NCBI GenBank assembly: GCA_947450025.1
Contig: CANFTW010000006.1
Coordinates: forward strand, 62,001 to 126,000
Direction of reading: 5' to 3'
Origin: Bacteroidota bacterium
Lineage (GTDB): Bacteria > Bacteroidota > Bacteroidia > B-17B0 > Aurantibacillaceae
Length of the DNA: 64,000 nucleotides
Both the position numbers and the translations under genes were made by a program. Positions 7,891-15,995 of the stretch are shown here, in pieces. Under the pieces are notes generated by a model. That model had not been told where the DNA came from, made no database searches, and worked only from the letters and a program-made list of their open reading frames with translations. Position 1 is the stretch's first letter. Each line of letters starts with the position of its first letter.

Positions 7891-10011
7891 TTAGTTTGTT
7901 TCGTTGTCTTCAATACTTTCTGAATTTTCTTCTCCTTTTACTTGAGGTTTGTAAATAGGTTTTTCAGATTTAGGAGCATTTGGATCTACATAATCCCAAC
8001 TAACAATACGGAATACAGTACGACGATTTTTTTGGTGTAATGCATCTTTTTCTTCTTTAGTTTTTGCTTTATTAATAACATCATCTTTTACTAATAATTT
8101 TTTCTCACCCCATCCTTTAGATGTTAAACGAGCAGCAGGAATTTTTTTCTCATTTATTAAGTAGTCAACACAAGATTTAGCACGAGCTTCAGATAAAGTT
8201 TGGTTAGACTTGTCATCACCACGGCTATCAGTGTGAGATTGTAATTCAATAATAATGGTAGGGTTATCAATTAATGTTTGATATAAGAAGTTCAATGAAT
8301 CTTTAGAATTTAAAGGCTTATGAGTGTCATTTGATTTATCATTACCAATGGTATCAACTAATAAATCAGCTCTTGCTAAAGCATATAATACAGCAGGGAA
8401 ACGAATTTCGGCTTTAACTGGGATTAAAGAAAAATCTTTTACAAAATCTTTAGATTCATTTTCATCAACTGTTGTTAATTTCCCCATGTCCTTAGACGCA
8501 AGGAACCCTAATTTAAATGATTGAGACACTGTATTTTTATCAGTACCAACCGTTACTTCATAAGATGTATTTTCCTTTAACTTGAAATTATATTTACCAT
8601 CTGCTGCAGTTTTAAATTCAAATAAATCTCCATTAGAGCCTTTTAAGTGAATTAATGCATTAGTAACAGGCTCATTATTCTCTGCACTTACAACCGAACC
8701 TGTTAAGTTAAATAACAATGGAGGTAAAATAAATGAGTAAATATCATCACTTCCTTTTCCACCTTCGCGGTTTGAAGTGAAATATCCTTTTACTTTTTTA
8801 CCCTCGAAAATGATACCGAAATCATCACCAGCAGAGTTCATTGGGTATTTTAAATTTTCTGGTGCCTTTGTAAATTTACCACTCGCATCTTTAGAGGCTT
8901 TGAAAATATCTAAACCACCCATTCCTAAATGGTAGTTTGAAGAGAAATATAATGTTTTATCATCTTCAGCGATGTATGGATACATTTCATCTCCTTGAGT
9001 ATTGATTGCAGGCCCTAAATTCACAGGCTGACCCCATGATTTTCCTTTTTTATCGTAAGTACTCATCCAAATATCTTTTCCGCCGTAACCACCTGATAAT
9101 TTAGAAGTAAAATACAACACATCACCTGTTGCATTGATCGTTGGATGAGCAAATGCTACCGAATCAACACAAAATGGTAATAATTCAGGCTCAGCCCAAG
9201 ACGGACCTTGTTTTTTACAAACGTATAATTGACATTTTAATTGTTTATTTTTTCCTTCTGGACAACGAGTCATAAACATGACATCACCTTTTTTAGAAAC
9301 TGCTACAGAAGCTTCATTCATTTTAGAAACAATCGTGCTAGCTAAAGATGCGGGAGTACTCCATTTTCCGTTTTTATCTAATTTAGTTTCATATAAGTCA
9401 GAGTGATTTTGACCAGTTGTGACGTCAATTGAACCAGATGCACCTTGACGAGTAGAAGTGAAAATCAATGATGTATACTTTTTGTCTGCATAAGCTGGAC
9501 TAAAATCAGATTCTTTCGAATTGATTAAAGTCATTGGCTCTACTTTTAAACGAGTCTCAGGAGTGTTTTTAGCATCTTTCCATTGTTTCGCTAATTCACA
9601 AGATTTTACACCGTTTTCGCCACGAGCATCAGAAGGCGCTTGTTTTTTATAGTTATTGTATTCAACAATAGCTTCTTCGTATTTTTGTTGAGTTTTTAAA
9701 ACTTCAGCTAAATTTAATAAAGCAATTGGATCTGGATATTTAGCTTTGATTGCTTTATTGTAGTAAGTTTCAGCGCCTTTTAAATCATTAATTTCTTGGT
9801 ATGATTGCGCTGTTCTATATAAAATTTTTGCCTTCACATCAGATTTTTTAACCTTTGTGTAAGCCTGCTTATAAAGCTCAATCGCATTGAAGTATTGGTG
9901 ATTTTCGTATGCTAGGTCAGCATCTCTTAAATAGTTTTTCTGTGCAGTCGCAGAAAATACAAACGCAATAACGGCTGTGGTTATTAGAACTAGTTTTCTT
10001 AAGTTTTTCAT
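7891..10011 (-). CDS. PorE-like OmpA-family protein (TPR, beta-propeller, CRD and OmpA_C domains)
   Basis: This 706-residue envelope protein has four parts in order: signal peptide; TPR repeats (about residues 25-135); PD40/WD40-like beta-propeller (about 165-430, repeated SPAYADKKYTSLIFTS, DVLYFTSKLSGGYGGKDIW and KTLYFSSNYHLGMGGLDIF); carboxypeptidase-regulatory-like fold (about 435-500, NEPVTNALIHLKG); and an OmpA-like peptidoglycan-binding domain (about 580-680, LQSHTDSRGDDKSNQTLSEAR). This order matches T9SS component PorE of Porphyromonas gingivalis, which is thought to anchor the secretion machine to peptidoglycan. Paralogues with the same layout are common in the phylum, so this may be a relative and not the T9SS subunit. 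It ends in an acidic Glu/Asn-rich tail and has its own terminator. Confidence 0.8.
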   Translation of the reverse strand: MKNLRKLVLITTAVIAFVFSATAQKNYLRDADLAYENHQYFNAIELYKQAYTKVKKSDVKAKILYRTAQSYQEINDLKGAETYYNKAIKAKYPDPIALLNLAEVLKTQQKYEEAIVEYNNYKKQAPSDARGENGVKSCELAKQWKDAKNTPETRLKVEPMTLINSKESDFSPAYADKKYTSLIFTSTRQGASGSIDVTTGQNHSDLYETKLDKNGKWSTPASLASTIVSKMNEASVAVSKKGDVMFMTRCPEGKNKQLKCQLYVCKKQGPSWAEPELLPFCVDSVAFAHPTINATGDVLYFTSKLSGGYGGKDIWMSTYDKKGKSWGQPVNLGPAINTQGDEMYPYIAEDDKTLYFSSNYHLGMGGLDIFKASKDASGKFTKAPENLKYPMNSAGDDFGIIFEGKKVKGYFTSNREGGKGSDDIYSFILPPLLFNLTGSVVSAENNEPVTNALIHLKGSNGDLFEFKTAADGKYNFKLKENTSYEVTVGTDKNTVSQSFKLGFLASKDMGKLTTVDENESKDFVKDFSLIPVKAEIRFPAVLYALARADLLVDTIGNDKSNDTHKPLNSKDSLNFLYQTLIDNPTIIIELQSHTDSRGDDKSNQTLSEARAKSCVDYLINEKKIPAARLTSKGWGEKKLLVKDDVINKAKTKEEKDALHQKNRRTVFRIVSWDYVDPNAPKSEKPIYKPQVKGEENSESIEDNETN

Positions 10012-10076
10012 AGGTAAATTAAACTTTATAAGTTGCTAAGATATGTATATTTTTAAAACTTCAAAAATTTATTAAC

Positions 10077-10105
10077 AAAAATCCCCGTTATAAACGGGGA
10101 TTTTT
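10077..10105 (-). terminator. Rho-independent terminator of glnN
   Basis: The perfect stem AAAAATCCCCGTT / AACGGGGATTTTT with a 3-nt loop lies just downstream of the glutamine synthetase stop on the minus strand. Confidence 0.88.
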
Positions 10106-10113
10106 GAGATTTC

Positions 10114-12303
10114 CTATCTTAAATAAAGCATTTCTCTGTATTTTGGTAATGGCCATGTCGCATCATCAACAATTCCTTCTAATTTATCCACGTTGTAGCG
10201 TATTGAATCAAAATAAGGCTTAACTTTTTCGCAGTAGGCATGAGCTTGTTTTTTAGCGGTATCTAAATTATTTGCTTTTTTGCGTTCTTCAGTCATCAAA
10301 TGCGCTTCATTTTTAATGACAGTTACCCTTTCAGAAATTTCTTTAATAAGTTCTAATTGAGTTTTAGCTACTGTTTTAAATTCAGCTGCTGTCATAATAT
10401 CTTTCATTCCTCTCACTGATTCTACCAATCCTTTTTGGTAGTTTAAAGCCGAAGGAATAATTTGATTATTGACCATGTCAGCTATAATACGCGATTCGAT
10501 TTGAATTTTTTTAGTGTAAGTTTCTATACTGATTTCGTAGCGAGCTTCTTGTTCACGGTGATTTAAAATGCCTTGAGACTCAAACATATTTAATGTTTTC
10601 TTTGAAATCATTGCTTCTAAAGCACCAGGAGTAGTAGGGATATTGTTTAAGCCGCGCTTTTTAGCTTCTGCTTTCCAAGCGTCTCCATAACCATTTCCTT
10701 CAAATCGAATTTTTTTACTTTCGGTAATATATTTCTTTAATACTTGAAAAATTGCTTCGTCTTTTTCTACTTTTTTATGGATTAAGGCATCCACATCTTT
10801 TTTGAAAGAAACTAATTGCTCTGCCATAATTGCATTTAATACCGTCATTGGACCACCACAATTTGCAGATGAACCTACGGCACGGAATTCAAATTTATTT
10901 CCTGTAAAAGCAAATGGTGACGTTCTATTTCTGTCAGTATTATCTAATAAAATATCAGGAATACGCCCAATGTTCATTTTTAATGCTGTTTTTTCTTCAG
11001 GACTCATTTTACCATTGTGAACGGCTTTTTCTAACTCATCCAAAACATTCGACAGTTGTTCTCCTAAGAAAACAGACATGATTGCTGGAGGAGCTTCGTT
11101 AGCACCTAAACGGTGATCGTTGTTAGCAGATGCAATAGAGGCACGTAATAAATCACCATGTTCATACACTGCTTTTACGGTATTGACAAAGAAAGTTAAG
11201 AACTGTAAGTTGGTTTTTGGAGTTTTGCCCGGAGACAATAGGTTTTTACCAGTGTTAGTTGCTAAGCTCCAGTTGTTGTGCTTACCACTACCGTTAACGC
11301 CTGCGTATGGTTTTTCGTGCATTAATACACGGAAATTGTGACGAATAGCGACTTTTTCCATCACATCCATTAATAATAAGTTATGGTCAACGGCTAAGTT
11401 TGTTTCTTCAAACACCGGAGCACATTCAAATTGAGCTGGAGCTACCTCGTTGTGACGGGTACGAACTGGAATTCCTAATAAATGAGACTCATATTCGAAA
11501 TCACGCATAAACGCAGATACTCTTTCTGGAATTGAGCCCCAATAGTGATCTTCTAATTGCTGTCCTTTTGCTGGCGCGTGTCCAAATAAGGTACGACCCG
11601 TTTGCTGTAAATCGTAACGAATATTGTACAAGGCAGAATCCACTAAAAAGTATTCTTGCTCCCATCCTAAAGTGGCAATTACTTTAGTCACGTTTTTGTC
11701 GAAATATTGACAAACTTCTGTAGCCGCTTTATCAACTGCGTGTAATGATTTTAATAAAGGCGTTTTAAAATCTAAGGATTCTCCTGTATAAGAAATAAAG
11801 ATTGTTGGAATACACAATGTTTCTCCCCAAATAAAGGCAGGAGAAGTAGGATCCCATGCAGTATAACCACGAGCCTCGAAGGTGTTACGAATGCCTCCAT
11901 TAGGAAAAGAAGAAGCATCTGGTTCTTGCTGAACTAAAGCATTTCCACTAAAACGTTCAATTGCTCTTCCGCCTTCGATGGGTTCAAAAAATCCATCATG
12001 CTTTTCGGCGGTAGCACCAGATAATGGTTGAAACCAGTGAGTATAATGCGTCACACCTTTGCTTTGCGCCCATGCTTTCATGCAGGCTGCTACTTGATCA
12101 GCCATTTTACGTTCGACAATTGTTCCTTGATGCATTGAATTTTGTATACTATTGAATGCTTCTTCTGATAAGAACTCACGCATGGCATCTAAACCAAATA
12201 CATTCGATCCATAATATTGCGAAACTTGTTGATTGTTGTTGTTAAACTCTATTGGAGTTCTTTTTACAACATCTTGCATGGCTAAAACGCGTCTTGTGCT
12301 CAT
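10114..12303 (-). CDS. glnN: Glutamine synthetase type III
   Basis: This is an ATP-dependent glutamate-ammonia ligase of the GSIII class (GlnN), the usual form in Bacteroidota. The 729 residues match the classical Bacteroides enzyme in length. It shows the GSIII-specific N-terminal region (YYGSNVFGLDAMREFLS), the catalytic-domain segments RHNEVAPAQFECAP, NGSGKHNNWS and NDHRLGANEAPPAIMSVFLG, and the C-terminal extension ending WPLPKYREMLYLR. I chose the ATG at 12303 (MSTRRVLAMQDVVKR) over the in-frame TTG at 12357. That TTG overlaps a strong promoter -7 box, and translating from it would run through a poly-C tract. The upstream region carries three long C-tracts (see findings). It is a single-gene transcript with its own terminator. 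Confidence 0.95.
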   Translation of the reverse strand: MSTRRVLAMQDVVKRTPIEFNNNNQQVSQYYGSNVFGLDAMREFLSEEAFNSIQNSMHQGTIVERKMADQVAACMKAWAQSKGVTHYTHWFQPLSGATAEKHDGFFEPIEGGRAIERFSGNALVQQEPDASSFPNGGIRNTFEARGYTAWDPTSPAFIWGETLCIPTIFISYTGESLDFKTPLLKSLHAVDKAATEVCQYFDKNVTKVIATLGWEQEYFLVDSALYNIRYDLQQTGRTLFGHAPAKGQQLEDHYWGSIPERVSAFMRDFEYESHLLGIPVRTRHNEVAPAQFECAPVFEETNLAVDHNLLLMDVMEKVAIRHNFRVLMHEKPYAGVNGSGKHNNWSLATNTGKNLLSPGKTPKTNLQFLTFFVNTVKAVYEHGDLLRASIASANNDHRLGANEAPPAIMSVFLGEQLSNVLDELEKAVHNGKMSPEEKTALKMNIGRIPDILLDNTDRNRTSPFAFTGNKFEFRAVGSSANCGGPMTVLNAIMAEQLVSFKKDVDALIHKKVEKDEAIFQVLKKYITESKKIRFEGNGYGDAWKAEAKKRGLNNIPTTPGALEAMISKKTLNMFESQGILNHREQEARYEISIETYTKKIQIESRIIADMVNNQIIPSALNYQKGLVESVRGMKDIMTAAEFKTVAKTQLELIKEISERVTVIKNEAHLMTEERKKANNLDTAKKQAHAYCEKVKPYFDSIRYNVDKLEGIVDDATWPLPKYREMLYLR

Positions 12304-12322
12304 AATTTTTTTGGGTTTTATA

Positions 12323-12432
12323 GGGGGGGTGATTGAAAAATCATAATTATTTGACAAAATTATGTCAAAAAAAGGGGGGGTGCAAGAAAAAAAATAACTT
12401 TTTTTTAAATTTTTTTTAATAATGGGGGGGGG
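12323..12432. repeat. Three evenly spaced G/C homopolymer tracts upstream of glnN
   Basis: On the plus strand there are runs of G7 (12323-12329), G7 (12374-12380) and G9 (12424-12432). Their starts are 51 and 50 nt apart, in an otherwise very AT-rich intergenic region. They lie respectively in the glnN leader, in its promoter spacer, and upstream of the promoter. Confidence 0.9.
12355..12385 (-). promoter_or_regulatory. Predicted glnN promoter with poly-C/poly-T spacer
   Basis: On the minus strand, TTG (12385-12383) is followed by a 20-nt spacer and TAATTTTG (12362-12355), a full match to the Bacteroidota TAnnTTTG -7 box. The spacer contains seven consecutive C and seven consecutive T residues. 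The transcript would start about 45 nt before the ATG at 12303. Another 7-C tract then lies in the 5' leader (12323-12329). Confidence 0.6.
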
Positions 12433-12559
12433 TATTGATAAAAATCATGATTTTTTTAATTATATAATATGATACTTGAATTTAATCTTGCTAAATCGAG
12501 TTTAAATAGATTAAAGTACGATTGTGCTCATTGGGATCAATTGCTTTAAAGGTAAAATG

Positions 12560-12567
12560 TATGTTTG
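12560..12567 (+). promoter_or_regulatory. Predicted -7 box for the exported protein gene at 12585
   Basis: TATGTTTG matches TAnnTTTG exactly. TTG at 12541-12543 lies 16 nt upstream as a possible -33 element, a little closer than usual. The ATG at 12585 follows 17 nt later. Confidence 0.45.
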
Positions 12568-12584
12568 CCGAAACTTATTATTAC

Positions 12585-14759
12585 ATGAAAAAACTATTAT
12601 TCTTTTTGTTGTTGTTTAGCTCATTATCAAAAGCGCAAAATGACTCTATTACTTATTTCGCCTACACGGATTACAATAACAATTGTTTATATGAGCCTGG
12701 CATGGGAGAAGAACCTTTAACTCATTTCACATTTGATTTTTCATATAAATTTAATACTGGATTTATTCAATTAAATACAAAAACAACAGATGATTATGGC
12801 TATGCGAAGTTTTATGCTCCAAGTGCTTTTTCACCTGCTACCAATACTGTTTCCATTGCATCATGTATGTTTACAGCACTTCCTCAACTTTCAACTTGCT
12901 TTATAAATCAAAATTTAAACTACAATACAACCTATTCTGTTGGAATATATAGTCCAGCTGGGCCGCCAGCCTTTAACTTTTTTATGATTTCTGATTTTAA
13001 CATTTCAACTGGTGGCATGGGCTATAATACAGGCATAAGCACCCCTGGCTATAAGTTTTTTTGTATAGGGCGATCAAGTTTAACGGCTAGTTTTTTTGGA
13101 TATAATTATACTGGTAATAACATGTCCGTTTCTCCAATGACTCTTTCGTTTCAAGGCGGAAGCACAGATACGCAGCCATTTACACATTTTACGAATTATA
13201 ATTCTACAGCCTGTGCTTCGGGTGCAGGTGGTTACAGTGGTTTTACAAATGCTGAACTTCACATTGCTGGAATTTATACAGTTACTCTCAATGCTATAGG
13301 AGTGAATGCAGCAGCATATTCAAATACATTTGTATTGGTAGTTGATAGTTGCGAAGCTTATAATGGAAATGTATTTGTTGATTGTAATTCAAATTGCTAT
13401 CAAGATGCGAATGAATATAATTGTGATGAAGAAGTGATTTCAGCAACCAACGGCACATATTCAACCACTGTTATCCCTGATTACAATGGTAATTATAGCA
13501 TTATGTCGCCCTATAGTGCGTCACAATATTCTGCTACTATAGTTCCTAATACCGATTTTGCTTTAGCATGTTCCACACCTTCTTTAGTAACGTATTCAGC
13601 AAACACGTTTAATAGTGCATTTTTCTATAATACCTTAAATCAAACTGCAGTTAATAATATTAATTATTCATCTTATCTGGAACATCCATATAGTGGAAGT
13701 TCTGTTCCAGGAGGTAATTTTAAATTCAGATCGTATTATGATGTAGCAAAACCAGATTTTTGTTCAACAATTAATAATGCTGGAATTTATTATGTGAAAC
13801 TAGATTTAAATTCACAATTAATTTCGGTTGAGCCAGGCACTCCAAATTATACAGCAGTTTATCCAACGTCAACAGGAGATAGTATTGTCTGGACTTTAAC
13901 TGATTTAAGAGCACAAGCTATGAATTTAGGCGGACATAATTTTGTGTTAAACATACACATGTTGCCTACAGCAACGATGGGATTACCATACACTATTGCA
14001 TCTGGAGTTGAATCAAATGCTACGGAAACAACTTTATTAGATAATAGAAAAGTAGGAACTTGGTTAATTGGCGGTCCGTTTGATCCAAATTATATTGAAG
14101 TTACACCTAAAGGAACTGGTGCACAAGGATATATTCCAACTACAACAACTGAATTATATTACACTATTAATTTTCAAAATGTAGGAACAGCACCTGCTAT
14201 TGATGTAAAAGTAAAGAATTTACTAGACGCTCATTTAGATCCAAGTTCTATTAAAATTCTTGGCTCAAGTGCGCCAGTTCAAACTAATATTGATGGCAAT
14301 GGTATGGCAACTTTTATGTTTAATCATATCATGTTAGCAGATAGCACACATGACGAGCCAAACAGTCATGGTTTTGTAAGCTATAAAATTAATTTAAAAC
14401 CAAGTTTAGCAGCTGGCACTCAAATTCATAATACTGCAGCTATTTACTTTGATTATAATGCAGCGGTGTTGACTAATACTGTGTTAAATACTTTACAAAC
14501 TTCTACAGGAGTTCAGGAATTACATTCTGGTTCATTTGAAGTATATCCTAACCCAAGTAATGGTATTGTAACTGTTAATTCTAGTAATGTGATTTCAAAA
14601 ATTACCATTATTAATGTTTTAGGGGAAGTTGTAAAATCAATCACAGTTGACTCTAAGCAAGTAATAGTAGATTTGACTGATTTAAAATCAAACGTGTATT
14701 TCTTACAAATAAAAGATGCTAAAAATCAAACAAGCATTAAAAAGATCGTGAAAGAGTAA
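12585..14759 (+). CDS. T9SS cargo protein with DUF7619-type domain and type A sorting domain
   Basis: This exported protein of 724 residues begins MKKLLFFLLLFSSLSKAQ, a clear signal peptide. I chose the ATG at 12585 because the in-frame upstream codons lie over the promoter. The middle contains a cysteine-rich repeat region (NVFVDCNSNCYQDANEYNCD), like the 'prealbumin-like' segments of such proteins. Residues of about 500-645 hold the conserved domain with IEVTPKGTGAQGYI, YYTINFQNVGTAPA and NTAAIYFDYNAAV that precedes many Bacteroidota sorting domains. The last 75 residues (EVYPNPSNGIVTVNS ... IKKIVKE) are a type A T9SS sorting domain, which directs export through PorU-type attachment. Function at the surface is unknown. 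Confidence 0.85.
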   Translation: MKKLLFFLLLFSSLSKAQNDSITYFAYTDYNNNCLYEPGMGEEPLTHFTFDFSYKFNTGFIQLNTKTTDDYGYAKFYAPSAFSPATNTVSIASCMFTALPQLSTCFINQNLNYNTTYSVGIYSPAGPPAFNFFMISDFNISTGGMGYNTGISTPGYKFFCIGRSSLTASFFGYNYTGNNMSVSPMTLSFQGGSTDTQPFTHFTNYNSTACASGAGGYSGFTNAELHIAGIYTVTLNAIGVNAAAYSNTFVLVVDSCEAYNGNVFVDCNSNCYQDANEYNCDEEVISATNGTYSTTVIPDYNGNYSIMSPYSASQYSATIVPNTDFALACSTPSLVTYSANTFNSAFFYNTLNQTAVNNINYSSYLEHPYSGSSVPGGNFKFRSYYDVAKPDFCSTINNAGIYYVKLDLNSQLISVEPGTPNYTAVYPTSTGDSIVWTLTDLRAQAMNLGGHNFVLNIHMLPTATMGLPYTIASGVESNATETTLLDNRKVGTWLIGGPFDPNYIEVTPKGTGAQGYIPTTTTELYYTINFQNVGTAPAIDVKVKNLLDAHLDPSSIKILGSSAPVQTNIDGNGMATFMFNHIMLADSTHDEPNSHGFVSYKINLKPSLAAGTQIHNTAAIYFDYNAAVLTNTVLNTLQTSTGVQELHSGSFEVYPNPSNGIVTVNSSNVISKITIINVLGEVVKSITVDSKQVIVDLTDLKSNVYFLQIKDAKNQTSIKKIVKE

Positions 14760-14774
14760 ATAAGTATTATAAAT

Positions 14775-14812
14775 AAAAAAAGCTCTGATCATAATATGAT
14801 CAGGGCTTTTTT
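14775..14812. terminator. Bidirectional rho-independent terminator
   Basis: A long hairpin, AAAAAAAGCTCTGATCATA with its near-complement TGATCAGGGCTTTTTTT, lies between two converging genes. A-rich and T-rich flanks let it serve both strands. Confidence 0.82.
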
Positions 14813-14823
14813 TATTTTATAGA

Positions 14824-15876
14824 TTAATTAATCACTAGTTTTTTAACCACTTTCCCTTTATCTGTATTTACGTGTAAAAAGTAAATACCTTTTGCAGTGT
14901 TGCTTAATTGAATGGTGTTTGTGTTTTTATCGAAGGTAATATTTTCAATAAGTTTTCCTTGGTAGGAGTATAATTCAAGTGTTTGCACAAAATCGTCCAT
15001 CACTTCAATGTGTACAATTGATGATGAAGTTGGGTTAGGGAAAATTAATAAATTACTTTCTTTTTCAGTCTCTAAAATACCCGTTGGTATGGTTGGAATA
15101 GACTTAAAAGAATTAGCAAGAAACATTACACATGAATCATAAAAACCATCTCCAGCGTCGGCAATTGCTATTTTTAGATGATAAGTTTGGCCGATTGCTA
15201 CTTGAACTTGTCCTTGAAGTCCAGAGGTAAATCCGTCATAAGCTATTGACGTCCCATTTGTATTATCTACATAATATGAGCAGTTGTAACAAGGGCCAGC
15301 TCCTGATGAAGTGCCATTATTAATTGAATTAACAGAAATCATAGGTGTTGTTGTTCCAGGAACAAAAGCAATATTGGTATTATTATAATTTCCTCCAACA
15401 GGATTTGGACCCGAAATGACTATAGCAAAAGCATCATTAAATGGAGATCCTACATACTCATTATACTCTTCCGACCCAAATGCATAATCAAAAAATAAAG
15501 TTGAATTCGTAGGCACACAATCAAACTCAATCACACAGCCATCGAAACTCGAAGTACCTGTTATGACGTCAATTAAAGGGTCTCCTGGCGCATGGTTGTC
15601 AGCAGTATAAAGTGCAGAGGGGGGATTGTTAATTGAATTATTTATTTGGCCAGTACTCATAATAATTCCGTTACCGAATGCCATATTGGAAATTCCAGAG
15701 TAAAAACCATAAGACCCAGGTGCAGCAGTAACAGTCAAATTAGAAATAGTTAGACCTATGCCTTGAAAATAATTAGTAAGATCTCCAATGCTTGGATTAA
15801 CTGTAGTGGTTAATTGGCTATAACTGTTAGTTAATAATGAAATTAACAACAGAAAGGATAAATATTTTTTTTTCAT
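14824..15876 (-). CDS. Choice-of-anchor L domain protein with T9SS type A sorting domain
   Basis: This 350-residue exported protein has a signal peptide (about 1-20, ending TNSYS). One choice-of-anchor L domain fills residues 22-270, with the typical landmarks MAFGNGIIMSTGQI, LFFDYAFGSEEYNEYVG, NDAFAIVISGP and YHLKIAIADAGDGFYDSCV. The C-terminal 75 residues are a type A T9SS sorting domain (LLIFPNPTSSSIVHIEV ... KVVKKLVIN). The family name reflects the variety of sorting signals that follow this domain. Its biochemical role is not known. It is transcribed alone and converges with the previous cargo gene. Confidence 0.85.
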   Translation of the reverse strand: MKKKYLSFLLLISLLTNSYSQLTTTVNPSIGDLTNYFQGIGLTISNLTVTAAPGSYGFYSGISNMAFGNGIIMSTGQINNSINNPPSALYTADNHAPGDPLIDVITGTSSFDGCVIEFDCVPTNSTLFFDYAFGSEEYNEYVGSPFNDAFAIVISGPNPVGGNYNNTNIAFVPGTTTPMISVNSINNGTSSGAGPCYNCSYYVDNTNGTSIAYDGFTSGLQGQVQVAIGQTYHLKIAIADAGDGFYDSCVMFLANSFKSIPTIPTGILETEKESNLLIFPNPTSSSIVHIEVMDDFVQTLELYSYQGKLIENITFDKNTNTIQLSNTAKGIYFLHVNTDKGKVVKKLVIN

Positions 15877-15995
15877 ATCTATTATTTGTTATAAAGTTAA
15901 AAAAAATCGCTTTGAATCCAAATCAAGTTTTAAAATAATCAAAAGCCATTCAAATTCATCTGTTATTTATATTAAAAAATGTATTTTTACACTTG

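Noticed and set aside
12303-12357. N-terminal extension of glutamine synthetase from a TTG at 12357
   Set aside because: It spans a predicted promoter -7 box and a poly-C tract, and the GSIII family starts at the ATG at 12303.
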